Assembly: GCF_002093975.1 (NCBI RefSeq)
Contig: NZ_KZ084324.1
Coordinates: forward strand, 20,377-67,604
Source of the DNA: Thermoactinospora rubra
GTDB taxonomy: Bacteria > Actinomycetota > Actinomycetes > Streptosporangiales > Streptosporangiaceae
Direction of reading: 5' to 3'
Length of the DNA stretch: 47,228 nt
Both the position numbers and the translations under genes were made by a program. Numbering within the stretch: the first letter of the stretch is position 1; every line of letters begins with the position of its first letter. The notes under the pieces were generated by a model that was not told the origin of the DNA, did no database searches, and saw only the letters and a program-made list of their open reading frames with translations. Of the stretch, positions 8,228 to 16,041 are shown piece after piece.

Positions 8228-8653
8228 TCAAACGGCGGCGGTGGCCCTGGAGCGGCGCCGCCACAGGCTGTCGGCGGCGAGCGCGCCGCCGCCGCTGAAG
8301 GCCACCGCGAGCGAACCGGCGGCCAGCGCGAGGACGAACTCGTAGCCGCCCTTGTCGGCCAGGAAGCCGTTGCCGAGGTGGACGAAGACGATCGCGCCGG
8401 CCATGTCGAGCGCGAGGAGCACGCCGACGACCGGCAGCGCGGCGCCCAGGATGAGCGCGATGCCGCCGGCGACCTCCAGGACGGCGACGGCCGGGGCCGC
8501 GAGGCCGGCCAGCGGTACCCCGGCCTGCTCGAAGAACGCGGTCGTGCCCGCGATACCCATGGTCGTGAACTTCATCCAGCCGTGGACGAAGAAGATCACG
8601 CCCAGGGCCACGCGGGCGAGCAGCAGGGCGATGGATCGCGCCTGGTCGAGCAT
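8228..8653 (-). CDS. DoxX family membrane protein
   Basis: 141-residue four-helix membrane protein of the DoxX/DoxD family: LLLARVALGVIFFVHGWMKF, VAVLEVAGGIALILGA and an Ala-rich last helix. The start is ATG in MLDQARSIALL with GGAGG six bases upstream; a longer in-frame start lacks such a site. DoxX proteins are linked to thiol or oxidative-stress membrane complexes in other actinobacteria, but the role here is unproven. It is divergent from a MarR regulator with a palindrome between them, so it is probably the regulator's target. Confidence 0.85.
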   Translation of the reverse strand: MLDQARSIALLLARVALGVIFFVHGWMKFTTMGIAGTTAFFEQAGVPLAGLAAPAVAVLEVAGGIALILGAALPVVGVLLALDMAGAIVFVHLGNGFLADKGGYEFVLALAAGSLAVAFSGGGALAADSLWRRRSRATAAV

Positions 8654-8702
8654 GACGCCTCCTCGGGATAGTCGTTCAGTTTTGAACAACTATAGGCAGG
8701 CA

Positions 8703-8716
8703 GTACAAATTTGAAC
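8703..8716. promoter_or_regulatory. candidate MarR operator in the doxX-marR divergent region
   Basis: GTACAAATTTGAAC is a 14-bp palindrome broken at one symmetric pair, of the AT-rich spacing typical of MarR sites. A second TTGAACAA lies at 8681-8688, within a TTCA-N4-TGAA inverted repeat. The spot is 50 bases before the doxX start and 19 before the marR start. Confidence 0.55.
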
Positions 8717-8734
8717 AAGAAGTACACTTGTCGC

Positions 8735-9196
8735 GTGACGCAGACGCGGTGGCTGGACGACGACGAGATGGCCGCCTGGCGAACCTTCCTCACGGTCTCC
8801 CACCTGCTGGACCGGCACATCGAGGAGCACCTGAAGGCCGCCGCGGGCCTGACGCACGCGCAGTACGAGATCCTCGTGCGCCTGTCCGAGACGCCCGGCC
8901 GCAGCATGCGCATGACCGAGCTGGCCCGCGGCGTCATCGCCTCCAAGAGCGCGCTGACCTACCAGATCACCCAGCTGGAGAGAAGCGGCCTGGTCGAGCG
9001 CACCGCCTGCCCCTCCGACGAGCGCGGCGTGGTCGCGGTGCTCACCGACGAGGGGATGCGCTGCCTGGAACGCATCGCCCCCGGCCACCTGGAGGTGGTC
9101 CGCCGCTTCCTCATCGACAACCTCACCCGCGAGGAGCTGGAGACGATGACCCACGCCCTGCGCAAGGCCGAGCGGGCGATGCGCCCCCACGGCTAA
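8735..9196 (+). CDS. MarR family transcriptional regulator
   Basis: 153-residue winged-helix regulator. A dimerisation helix (TFLTVSHLLDRHIEEHLKAA) is followed by the HTH (MTELARGVIASKSALTYQITQLERSGLVER), the wing (CPSDERGVVAVLTDEG) and a C-terminal dimerisation helix. I chose the GTG at 8735 (VTQTRWLDDDEM, the usual family N-terminus). A TTG at 8711 would add eight residues but lies inside the candidate operator. It probably represses itself and the divergent doxX gene in response to a phenolic or oxidant ligand (family knowledge; the ligand is not deducible). Confidence 0.9.
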   Translation: MTQTRWLDDDEMAAWRTFLTVSHLLDRHIEEHLKAAAGLTHAQYEILVRLSETPGRSMRMTELARGVIASKSALTYQITQLERSGLVERTACPSDERGVVAVLTDEGMRCLERIAPGHLEVVRRFLIDNLTREELETMTHALRKAERAMRPHG

Positions 9197-9236
9197 CGAC
9201 CGGTGTCGAACCGCCCGGCCGGGGAAGCGGACCGGC

Positions 9237-9689
9237 ATGGCTGGGATAACACTGCGGAGCTCCGCGTTCGACGACCACACGCTCATCCCGCGCGAGTACT
9301 CGCACGAGGAGGGCGACGTCTCACCGCCGCTGGAATGGTCCGGCGTGCCGCCGGAGGCCGCCGAGCTCGCGCTGGTCTGCGAGGACCCAGACGCCCCGCG
9401 CGGCACGTTCACCCACTGGCTGGTCGCGGGCATCCCGCCCGAGACCGACGGGCTCGCGGCCGGGGCCGAGCTGAAGGAGTACGTCGTGGGACGCAGCGAC
9501 TTCGGCCAGGAGGGGTACGGCGGGCCGCACCCGCCCGTGGGCGACGACCCGCACCGGTACTTCTTCCGCCTCTACGCCCTGTCCTCCCCCAGCGGCCTGG
9601 CCGACGGCTTCACGGCCGAGCGGTTCCGGCGCGCGGTCGAGGGCAAGGTGATCGCCTCCGGCACGCTGGTCGGCACCTACGGCCGGTGA
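9237..9689 (+). CDS. YbhB/YbcL-family (PEBP, Raf-kinase-inhibitor-like) protein
   Basis: 150-residue cytoplasmic protein with the PEBP signature (CEDPDAPRGTFTHWLV) and the closing GGPHPPVGDDPHRYFFRLYAL segment that lines the anion pocket. The bacterial family has no settled biochemical role; phosphorylated-ligand or lipid binding is assumed from the fold. The downstream pcm gene begins immediately at its stop codon, so the two are cotranscribed. Complete, with normal length. Confidence 0.9.
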   Translation: MAGITLRSSAFDDHTLIPREYSHEEGDVSPPLEWSGVPPEAAELALVCEDPDAPRGTFTHWLVAGIPPETDGLAAGAELKEYVVGRSDFGQEGYGGPHPPVGDDPHRYFFRLYALSSPSGLADGFTAERFRRAVEGKVIASGTLVGTYGR

Positions 9690-9691
9690 CC

Positions 9692-10312
9692 ATGGACCTG
9701 GTGGAGGCCGCACAACGGGCGGGGGTGAGCGATCCCCGCCTGCTGGAGGCCATCCGCGTCACGCGGCGCGACCTGTTCGTGCCGCCGGGCCTGGCCGGGC
9801 GCGCCCAGCTCGACGAGCCCGTCCCGATCGGCCACGACCTCCCCACGACGCAACCGTCGCTGGTCGCCCAGATGCTCGCCGCCCTGGAGCTGACCGGCGA
9901 GGAGACCGTCCTGGAGATCGGCACCGGGTACGGGTACCAGACCGCCCTGCTGGCACGGCTGGCCCGCCGCGTGTACTCCATCGAGCGCCACGCCGACCTG
10001 GCCGAGCACGCCCGCGCCAACCTCGCCTCCGCCGGGGTCGCCGGCGTGGAGGTGGTGGTCGGCGACGGCACCGCGGGCCTGCCCGAGCACGCGCCCTACG
10101 ACGCCGTCGTCGTGTCGGCGGCCGCCCGCGACGTGCCTGGCCCGCTGGCCGACCAGCTCGCCGAGGGCGGCCGCCTGGTCATCCCCATCCGCACCACCAT
10201 GGCCGACGTGGTCACCCTGTACGGCAAGCTCGGCGGCCGCCTGGTCCGCCGCAGGACGCTCACTCCCGCGAACTTCGTCCCCTTGGTCGGCAGGCACGTC
10301 CCCGGCCCCTGA
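9692..10312 (+). CDS. pcm: protein-L-isoaspartate O-methyltransferase
   Basis: 206-residue class I SAM methyltransferase with the PCMT layout: FVPPGLAGRAQLDEPVPIGHDLPTTQPSLVAQML ahead of motif I (VLEIGTGYGYQTALLARL), then VYSIERHADLAEHARANL and the post-motif VVSAAARDVPGPLADQLAEGGRLVIP. It methylates isoaspartyl residues in damaged proteins to start repair. ATG at 9692 is used; a GTG at 9686 overlaps the preceding stop as GTGA and is an equally good coupled start. Confidence 0.88.
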   Translation: MDLVEAAQRAGVSDPRLLEAIRVTRRDLFVPPGLAGRAQLDEPVPIGHDLPTTQPSLVAQMLAALELTGEETVLEIGTGYGYQTALLARLARRVYSIERHADLAEHARANLASAGVAGVEVVVGDGTAGLPEHAPYDAVVVSAAARDVPGPLADQLAEGGRLVIPIRTTMADVVTLYGKLGGRLVRRRTLTPANFVPLVGRHVPGP

Positions 10313-10335
10313 CCGTGGCCGGAGCGATTATGTGC

Positions 10336-10364
10336 CTGACAGCGCCCGGCCGGGCGGCTAACGT
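10336..10364 (+). promoter_or_regulatory. promoter for the valS transcript
   Basis: CTGACA (10336-10341), a 17-base spacer and TAACGT (10359-10364) form a good sigma-70-type promoter. The expected start point, six or seven bases after the -10, falls at 10371-10372, exactly on the ATG of a 23-codon frame. The transcript would therefore be leaderless. Confidence 0.6.
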
Positions 10365-10371
10365 AATCGCA

Positions 10372-10443
10372 ATGGCTCATGCAGGACGTCGGCGTCGCGA
10401 GCGCCTCGGCAACGCCCGGGCGCGAGTAGGCGTGCGCCGCTAG
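10372..10443 (+). CDS. leaderless Arg-rich leader peptide upstream of valS
   Basis: A 23-codon frame starting at the predicted transcription start and ending 49 bases before valS. About ten of 23 residues are Arg, including a run of four, and only two are Val. Its last codons and stop lie in a potential hairpin pairing 10432-10437 with 10455-10460. The position is that of an attenuator or translational-coupling leader. The composition argues against simple valine sensing. Unproven, but the promoter geometry is specific. Confidence 0.4.
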   Translation: MAHAGRRRRERLGNARARVGVRR

Positions 10444-10492
10444 GCGCCGCCTTCGCGCACTTCCCACGCCAACCCTTTTCCGAATCCGAGCC

Positions 10493-12934
10493 ATGCCCAT
10501 GCCTGAAAACAGCCTGCCTGAAAACGCCCTGCCCGAAAACACGCTGCCCGAAAAGCCGTCCCTCGACGGCCTCGAAGCCAAGTGGAACCAGGTCTGGGAG
10601 GAGACCGGCGTCTACCGGTTCGACCGGACCAAGCCCCGCGAGCAGGTCTACTCCATCGACACCCCGCCGCCGACGGCGTCCGGCGCTCTCCACGCCGGCC
10701 AGGTCTTCTCCTACACCCACACCGACCTCATCGCCCGCTACAAGCGCATGCGCGGGTTCTCGGTCTTCTATCCGATGGGCTGGGACGACAACGGCCTGCC
10801 CACCGAACGCCGAGTCCAGAACCATTTCGGCGTCGGCGTCGGCCAGATCTCCAGGCGCGAGTTCGTCGAGCTGTGCCACCGCCTGATCGCCGAGGACGAG
10901 GCCGCCTTCGAGCGGCTGTGGCGCAGGCTCGGGCTGTCGGTCGACTGGTCTCTGCTCTACACCACGGTCGGGGCGGAGGCCCGGCGCGTCTCCCAGCTCG
11001 CGTTCCTGCGCAACCTCGCGCGGGGCGAGGCCTACCAGGCCGAGGCTCCCACGCTGTGGGACGTCACCTTCCAGACCGCGGTCGCCCAGGCCGAGCTGGA
11101 GGACCGCGAGCTGCCCGGCGCCTACCACCGCCTGCGGTTCCATCCAGGCCTGGAGATCGAGACCACCCGGCCGGAGCTCCTGCCCGCCTGCGTCGCGCTG
11201 GTCGGGCACCCGTCCGACACCCGCTACCGCCACCTGTACGGCTCGGCCGCGCGGACCCCTCTGTTCGGCGTCGAGGTGCCGATCCTGGCGCATCGTCTGG
11301 CGGACCCCGGCAAGGGCACCGGGCTGGCGATGGTCTGCACGTTCGGCGACGTCACCGACGTCACCTGGTGGCGCGAGCTGGACCTGCCCATCCGCCCGGT
11401 CGTCGGCAGGGACGGGCGCATGCTGGAGGCCGCGGGCCCCGCGCTGGCCGGCCTGACCGTCAAGCAGGCCAGGAAGCGCATCGTCGAGCTGCTGGCCGGG
11501 TCCGGCGACCTCGTTGGAGAACCCCGCCGGATCACCCACGCGGTGAAGTTCTACGAGAAGGGCGACCAGCCCCTGGAGATCGTCACCAGCCGCCAGTGGT
11601 ACATCCGCAACGGCGGCCGGGACCCCGAGCTGCGCGCCGTCCTCCTCCGGCTCGGCCGCGAGCCGGCCTGGGTGCCCGACTTCATGCGCCACCGCTACGA
11701 GCACTGGGTCGAGGGCCTGTCCGGCGACTGGCTCATCAGCCGCCAGCGGTACTTCGGCGTCCCCTTCCCGGTGTGGTACCGCCTCGACGCCGCCGGCGAC
11801 CCGGACTACTCGCACCCCCTGCTGCCGCGCGAGGACCAGCTGCCCGTCGACCCGTCGGCCCAGGTCCCGGACGGCTACCGCGAGGAGGACCGCGGCAGGC
11901 CGGGCGGCTTCATCGAAGATCCGGACGTCATGGACACCTGGGCCACCTCGGCGCTCACCCCCCAGATCGTCTGCGGCTGGGAGCGCGACCCTGACCTGTT
12001 CGCCCGCACCTTCCCCATGGACCTCAACACCCACGCCCACGAGATCATCCGGACGTGGCTGTTCGCCCGGGTGCTGCGCGCGCACTACGAGCACGGCACG
12101 CTCCCCTGGCGCCGCTCGATGATCTCCGGCTGGGTGGTCGATCCCGACCGCAAGAAGATGAGCAAGTCCGCGGGCAACGCGACGACGCCCGTCGACGTGC
12201 TGGAGCGCTACGGGTCCGACGCCGTGCGCTGGCGCGCCGCCCTGGCCCGGCCGGGCATGGACACGCCCTTCGACGAGACGCAGATGAAGGTGGGACGGCG
12301 GCTCGCCGTCAAGATCCTCAACGCCGGGAGGTTCATCCTCGGCTTCGGCGAGCCGGGCGGGCCGGTCACCGAACCCCTCGACCTGACCATGCTCGCGGCC
12401 CTGGCGGAGGTGGTCCGCCGGGCCACGGAGGCGTTCGAGTCCTACGACTACACCGGCGCATTGGAGGTCGCGGAGCGGTTCTTCTGGACCTTCTGCGACG
12501 ACTACCTGGAGCTGGTCAAGGAACGCGCCTACGGCGGCTCGGCCTCCGCGATCGCCGCGCTCCGCCTGGCGCTGTCGGTCCAGCTGCGGTTGTTCGCGCC
12601 GGTCATGCCGTACGTCACCGAAGAGGTCTGGTCGTGGTGGCGCGCCGGTTCGATCCACCGGGCGTCCTGGCCCGCCCCGGACGAGCTGCCCGGGGAGGGT
12701 GACGCCGCGCTGCTCGCCGTGGCCGGCGCCGCGCTGTCGGCCGTCCGCGGCGCGAAGTCCACGCGCCGGCTGTCGCTGAGGGCCGAGGTCGACGTCGTCG
12801 AGCTGCGCGGCGACCCGGCCGGTCTCGGCCTGCTGGCAGTGGCCGAGGCCGACCTCGCCCAGGCGGCCAGGGCCGGGAAGATCGTCATGATCGCCGGCCG
12901 TGCCGGGGACCCGCTGAGCGCGCGGCTGCCATAG
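10493..12934 (+). CDS. valS: valine-tRNA ligase
   Basis: 813-residue class Ia aminoacyl-tRNA synthetase that charges tRNA-Val. Visible parts are the N-terminal catalytic motif (PPPTASGALHAGQ), MGWDDNGLPTERRV, the CP1 editing domain (ETTRPELLPACVALVGHP, GTGLAMVCTFGDVTDVTWW), KMSKS (555-559) and the anticodon-binding helices. There is no C-terminal coiled-coil arm, so it is the shorter form. The HIGH motif reads HAGQ (67-70), with Gln replacing the usual last His. The N-terminus carries four PEN/PEK repeats encoded by a 15-bp tandem unit; an in-frame ATG at 10499 is an alternative start. Whether this is the only ValRS cannot be seen here. Confidence 0.9.
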   Translation: MPMPENSLPENALPENTLPEKPSLDGLEAKWNQVWEETGVYRFDRTKPREQVYSIDTPPPTASGALHAGQVFSYTHTDLIARYKRMRGFSVFYPMGWDDNGLPTERRVQNHFGVGVGQISRREFVELCHRLIAEDEAAFERLWRRLGLSVDWSLLYTTVGAEARRVSQLAFLRNLARGEAYQAEAPTLWDVTFQTAVAQAELEDRELPGAYHRLRFHPGLEIETTRPELLPACVALVGHPSDTRYRHLYGSAARTPLFGVEVPILAHRLADPGKGTGLAMVCTFGDVTDVTWWRELDLPIRPVVGRDGRMLEAAGPALAGLTVKQARKRIVELLAGSGDLVGEPRRITHAVKFYEKGDQPLEIVTSRQWYIRNGGRDPELRAVLLRLGREPAWVPDFMRHRYEHWVEGLSGDWLISRQRYFGVPFPVWYRLDAAGDPDYSHPLLPREDQLPVDPSAQVPDGYREEDRGRPGGFIEDPDVMDTWATSALTPQIVCGWERDPDLFARTFPMDLNTHAHEIIRTWLFARVLRAHYEHGTLPWRRSMISGWVVDPDRKKMSKSAGNATTPVDVLERYGSDAVRWRAALARPGMDTPFDETQMKVGRRLAVKILNAGRFILGFGEPGGPVTEPLDLTMLAALAEVVRRATEAFESYDYTGALEVAERFFWTFCDDYLELVKERAYGGSASAIAALRLALSVQLRLFAPVMPYVTEEVWSWWRAGSIHRASWPAPDELPGEGDAALLAVAGAALSAVRGAKSTRRLSLRAEVDVVELRGDPAGLGLLAVAEADLAQAARAGKIVMIAGRAGDPLSARLP

Positions 12935-12941
12935 CTTCGCG

Positions 12942-13904
12942 TCAGCGCCGCCAGTGGGCGCGGGCCCGGGCCAGGGCCGCCGGTGGGGCGCCGAGCAGGT
13001 CCAGGCCGTGCAGGACGGCTCCAGCGATGGGCGGCAGCGCCGTGACGACCAGGGTGGCGCGCGGCGCGACGGCCCCGATCGCGCTCTCGACCATGCCGTG
13101 CAGCAGCGGGTCCCGGGCCGTGAGCACGCTCCCGCCGAGCACCACCTCGGCGTCGGAGTCCAGCAGGTCCAGCCGCCGCAGGCACACCTCCGCCATGGCC
13201 ACGACCTCCCGCGCCTGCCGTTCGACCAGCGACCGCGCGACCGGGTCCCCCTCCGCCGCCACGGCGAACAGCCCCGGCACCAGCTCGTGCAGCCGCGCCC
13301 TGGCCACCTCGCCGAAGTGCAGCCCCACCACGAGGTCCGTCACGCTGCCCACGCCGAAGTGCGAGACGACCAGCGGCAGCAGCCCGGTCGCCGGGCCCCG
13401 CCCCTCCTCGGCCCGTACGGCGTGCCAGAGGACCTCCTCGGCCAGGTCCTCGCCCCCGCCCCAGTCGCCGCTGATCCTGCCGAGCGCGGGAAAGCGGGCG
13501 GTCCGCCCGGCGGGGGACACGCCGACGGCGTTCATGCCCGCCCCGCACACCACCGCCACGCCCCACGGCCGCGAGGCCCCGGCCCGCAGCACGGCGAAGG
13601 CGTCGTTGGCGACCGCCACCTCCTTGGCACAGCCGCGCGCCAGCAGCTCCGCCCGCAGCGCGTCCTCCTCCTCGGGGAAGTCGGCCCCGGCCAGGAACGC
13701 CGCCATCACCTCCGCGTACGGCGCGGTCGCCCCGCCGAGCAACGCCCGCGCCGCCTCCTCCACCACGTCCGCGGCGGCGCGGGCGCCGACGCTGTGCGGC
13801 ACGAACGGCCCGGTCCGCCGCTCCCCCAGCACCGTGCCGTCCTCCGCCACCAGCGCGAGGTCGGTCTTGCTGTTGCCCCCGTCCACCGCCAGCACCGTCC
13901 TCAC
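12942..13904 (-). CDS. csnK: BadF/BadG/BcrA/BcrD-type sugar kinase (CsnK-like)
   Basis: 320-residue ASKHA kinase with phosphate-1 loop VLAVDGGNSKTDLAL, the second nucleotide segment VAVVCGAGMNAVGVSP and GRISGDWGGGEDLAEEVLWHAVR, as in N-acetylglucosamine/glucosamine kinases. It should phosphorylate an imported amino sugar or oligosaccharide in the cytoplasm. The GTG start overlaps the GH4 stop (GTGA), so it is translationally coupled as the last gene of the locus. The position matches csnK of the Streptomyces csnR-K operon; the exact substrate is inference. Confidence 0.82.
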   Translation of the reverse strand: MRTVLAVDGGNSKTDLALVAEDGTVLGERRTGPFVPHSVGARAAADVVEEAARALLGGATAPYAEVMAAFLAGADFPEEEDALRAELLARGCAKEVAVANDAFAVLRAGASRPWGVAVVCGAGMNAVGVSPAGRTARFPALGRISGDWGGGEDLAEEVLWHAVRAEEGRGPATGLLPLVVSHFGVGSVTDLVVGLHFGEVARARLHELVPGLFAVAAEGDPVARSLVERQAREVVAMAEVCLRRLDLLDSDAEVVLGGSVLTARDPLLHGMVESAIGAVAPRATLVVTALPPIAGAVLHGLDLLGAPPAALARARAHWRR

Positions 13905-15151
13905 AGCGCCGTCCAGGGCAGGTAGGCGCGGTTGGCCTCCAGCAGCAGCCCGGTCAGCTCCCGCGCGATCGCCTCCTGGCCGATGAGCGGGTGCGCGAGC
14001 AGGGCGTCGGCGACCCGGTCGGCTCCGCCGTACAGGGCGGCCTCCAGGGCGAGCGTCTCGTAGGCCGACACGTGGGCGATCAGCCCGGCGTACAGCGGCT
14101 CCACCGGCTCGACCGGCAGCGGCACGGGACCGGCGGCGGTGATCCTGGCCGGGACCTCGACGACCGCCTCGCCGGGCAGGAAGGGCAGCGTGCCGGCGTT
14201 GCGCAGGTTCACCACCTGCACGTCGCCGCGGTCGCCGAGCAGCGAGGCGACCAGCGCCACGGCGGCCTCGGAGTAGAACGCTCCCCCGCGCCTGTCCAGC
14301 AGCTCGGGCTTGGTGTCCACGGCCGGGTCGCCGTACAGCTCCAGCAGCCGCGCCTCCATCGCCGCGACCTCGGCCGCCCGCGAGGGCCTGGTCCGCTGCT
14401 CCCGCACGACCTCGTCGTGGGCGTAGAAGTACCGCAGGTAGTACGACGGCACCGCGCCCAGCCGGGTGATCAGCTCCAGCGGCAGCCCCACCTCGTCGGC
14501 GATCTCCCGGCCGTGCGAGGCGATCAGCTCCGGCAGCACGTCGCGGCCGTCGAGGTGGACGGCGCGCTCCCAGGTCAGGTGGTTGAGCCCGACGTGGCCG
14601 AGGGAGATACGCCCGGGCGCCACGCCGAGCCTGGCCGCGAAGCGCCGCTGGAACCCGATGGCCACGTTGCACAGCCCGACGGCCCGGTGCCCGGCGTCCA
14701 GCAGCGCCCGGGTGACGATGCCCACAGGGTTGGTGAAGTCGACGATCCACGCATCGGGCGGGATCTTCGCGGCCAGCTCCAGCACGACCGGAACCGTGCG
14801 CAGCGCCTTGGCCAGGCCGCCCGCGCCGGTGGTCTCCTGCCCGACGCAGCCGCACCGCAGCGGCAGCGTCTCGTCGACCTCGCGTGCGGCCTGCCCGCCC
14901 ACCCGCAGTTGCAGCAGAACGGCCTGCGCGCCCGCGACCCCCTCCTCCAGGGAGCCGGTCGCGACGACGCGGGCGGGATGCCCGGCGCGGGCCAGCATGC
15001 GGCGGGAGATCCCCGCGACCCGCTCCAACCGCCCGGCGTCCGGGTCGACGAGCGCGATCTCCGACACGGGCAGGTCCTCGCGCAGGCGGGCGAACCCGTC
15101 GATCAGCTCCGGCGTGTACGTCGAGCCGCCCCCGACAACGGCCAGCTTCAC
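13901..15151 (-). CDS. csnH: GH4 family 6-phospho-beta-glucosidase-like enzyme (CsnH-like)
   Basis: 416-residue NAD- and Mn-dependent glycosidase of family GH4. It has the N-terminal dinucleotide fold (VKLAVVGGGSTYTPELIDGF), the metal-ligand region WIVDFTNPVGIVTRALL...VGLCNVAIG (Cys) and GHVGLNHLTW (His). GH4 enzymes cleave 6-phospho-glycosides by transient C3 oxidation. Without a PTS here, the phosphate must come from the kinase encoded next to it. The GTG start overlaps the permease stop. In csnR-K type loci this enzyme processes glucosamine oligosaccharides. Confidence 0.88.
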   Translation of the reverse strand: MKLAVVGGGSTYTPELIDGFARLREDLPVSEIALVDPDAGRLERVAGISRRMLARAGHPARVVATGSLEEGVAGAQAVLLQLRVGGQAAREVDETLPLRCGCVGQETTGAGGLAKALRTVPVVLELAAKIPPDAWIVDFTNPVGIVTRALLDAGHRAVGLCNVAIGFQRRFAARLGVAPGRISLGHVGLNHLTWERAVHLDGRDVLPELIASHGREIADEVGLPLELITRLGAVPSYYLRYFYAHDEVVREQRTRPSRAAEVAAMEARLLELYGDPAVDTKPELLDRRGGAFYSEAAVALVASLLGDRGDVQVVNLRNAGTLPFLPGEAVVEVPARITAAGPVPLPVEPVEPLYAGLIAHVSAYETLALEAALYGGADRVADALLAHPLIGQEAIARELTGLLLEANRAYLPWTAL

Positions 15152-16041
15152 CCTTTCACTCCCGTCAAGGTCACGCCCTCGATGAACACTCGCTGGGCGA
15201 GGAAGAACACGATGATCACAGGCGCCGTCACCAGGAGGGTGGCGGCCATGGTGAGGTTCCACTGCACGCTGTGGAAGGCCTTGAAGCTGGCCAGGCCGAG
15301 CGAGAGCGTCCAGGCGTGCTCGTTGGTCTGCGCGTACAGCAGGGGCCCGTAGTAGTCGTTCCAGCAGTAGAAGAACTGGAACAGCGCCACCGCGGCGATG
15401 CCGGGCCGGGCCATGGGCAGGATGACGCGGACCAGCGTCTTGAAGTCGCCGCAGCCGTCCACGCGCGCCGCCTCGGTGTACTCGCGCGGGATGGTGATCA
15501 GGAACTGCCGCAGCAGGAAGATCGAGAAGGCGTCGCCCAGCAGCATGGGCAGGATCAGCGGCCACAGCGTGCCGGTCAGGTCGAACCTGGCCCACAGGAT
15601 GTAGACCGGCACGGCGACCACCTGCGGCGGCAGCATCATCATGGTGATGACCAGCAGGAAGGCCGGCCTCCTGCCGCGGAAGCGGAACCTGGCCAGCGCG
15701 TAGGCCACGGGCACCGACGACACCAGGGTGAACAGCGTGCCCAGGCCCGCGTACAGGAACGTGTTGAGCGTCCAGCCGAGCATGTCGCTCTTGGCGAAGA
15801 CCTCGGCGAAGTTCGACCAGTTCCAGCTGTCCGGCCACAGCCGGCTGGTCAGCGCCTGCTCGTCGGTCATCAGCGCGGTCAGGGCGACGAAGACCAGCGG
15901 GGCGAGGAACATCAGCGCCAGGGCGATGGCGACGGCGTGCGTGGCGACGAAGGCCAGGCGACGCCTCGCGCGGGCGTTGGTGGAGGCAGGCGGGCGGACC
16001 GCGTGGGTGCCACGCGCGCCGCGCGTCACGGTCAGCGTCAT
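15148..16041 (-). CDS. csnG: carbohydrate ABC transporter permease, MalG type (CsnG-like)
   Basis: 297-residue CUT1-family inner-membrane permease with six predicted transmembrane segments and the EAA loop (PREYTEAARVDGCGDFKTLVRVILPMARPGIAAVALF) that docks on the ATPase. No ATPase gene is present locally, as is usual for actinobacterial CUT1 systems that share MsiK. The start is the ATG that overlaps the upstream permease stop (ATGA). It forms the translocation pore with the preceding gene's product. Confidence 0.93.
   Translation of the reverse strand: MTLTVTRGARGTHAVRPPASTNARARRRLAFVATHAVAIALALMFLAPLVFVALTALMTDEQALTSRLWPDSWNWSNFAEVFAKSDMLGWTLNTFLYAGLGTLFTLVSSVPVAYALARFRFRGRRPAFLLVITMMMLPPQVVAVPVYILWARFDLTGTLWPLILPMLLGDAFSIFLLRQFLITIPREYTEAARVDGCGDFKTLVRVILPMARPGIAAVALFQFFYCWNDYYGPLLYAQTNEHAWTLSLGLASFKAFHSVQWNLTMAATLLVTAPVIIVFFLAQRVFIEGVTLTGVKG

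Noticed and set aside
10313..10492. T-box riboswitch upstream of valS
   Set aside because: No TGGNACCGCG T-box sequence or specifier-loop layout; the gap is short and mostly occupied by the promoter and leader frame.
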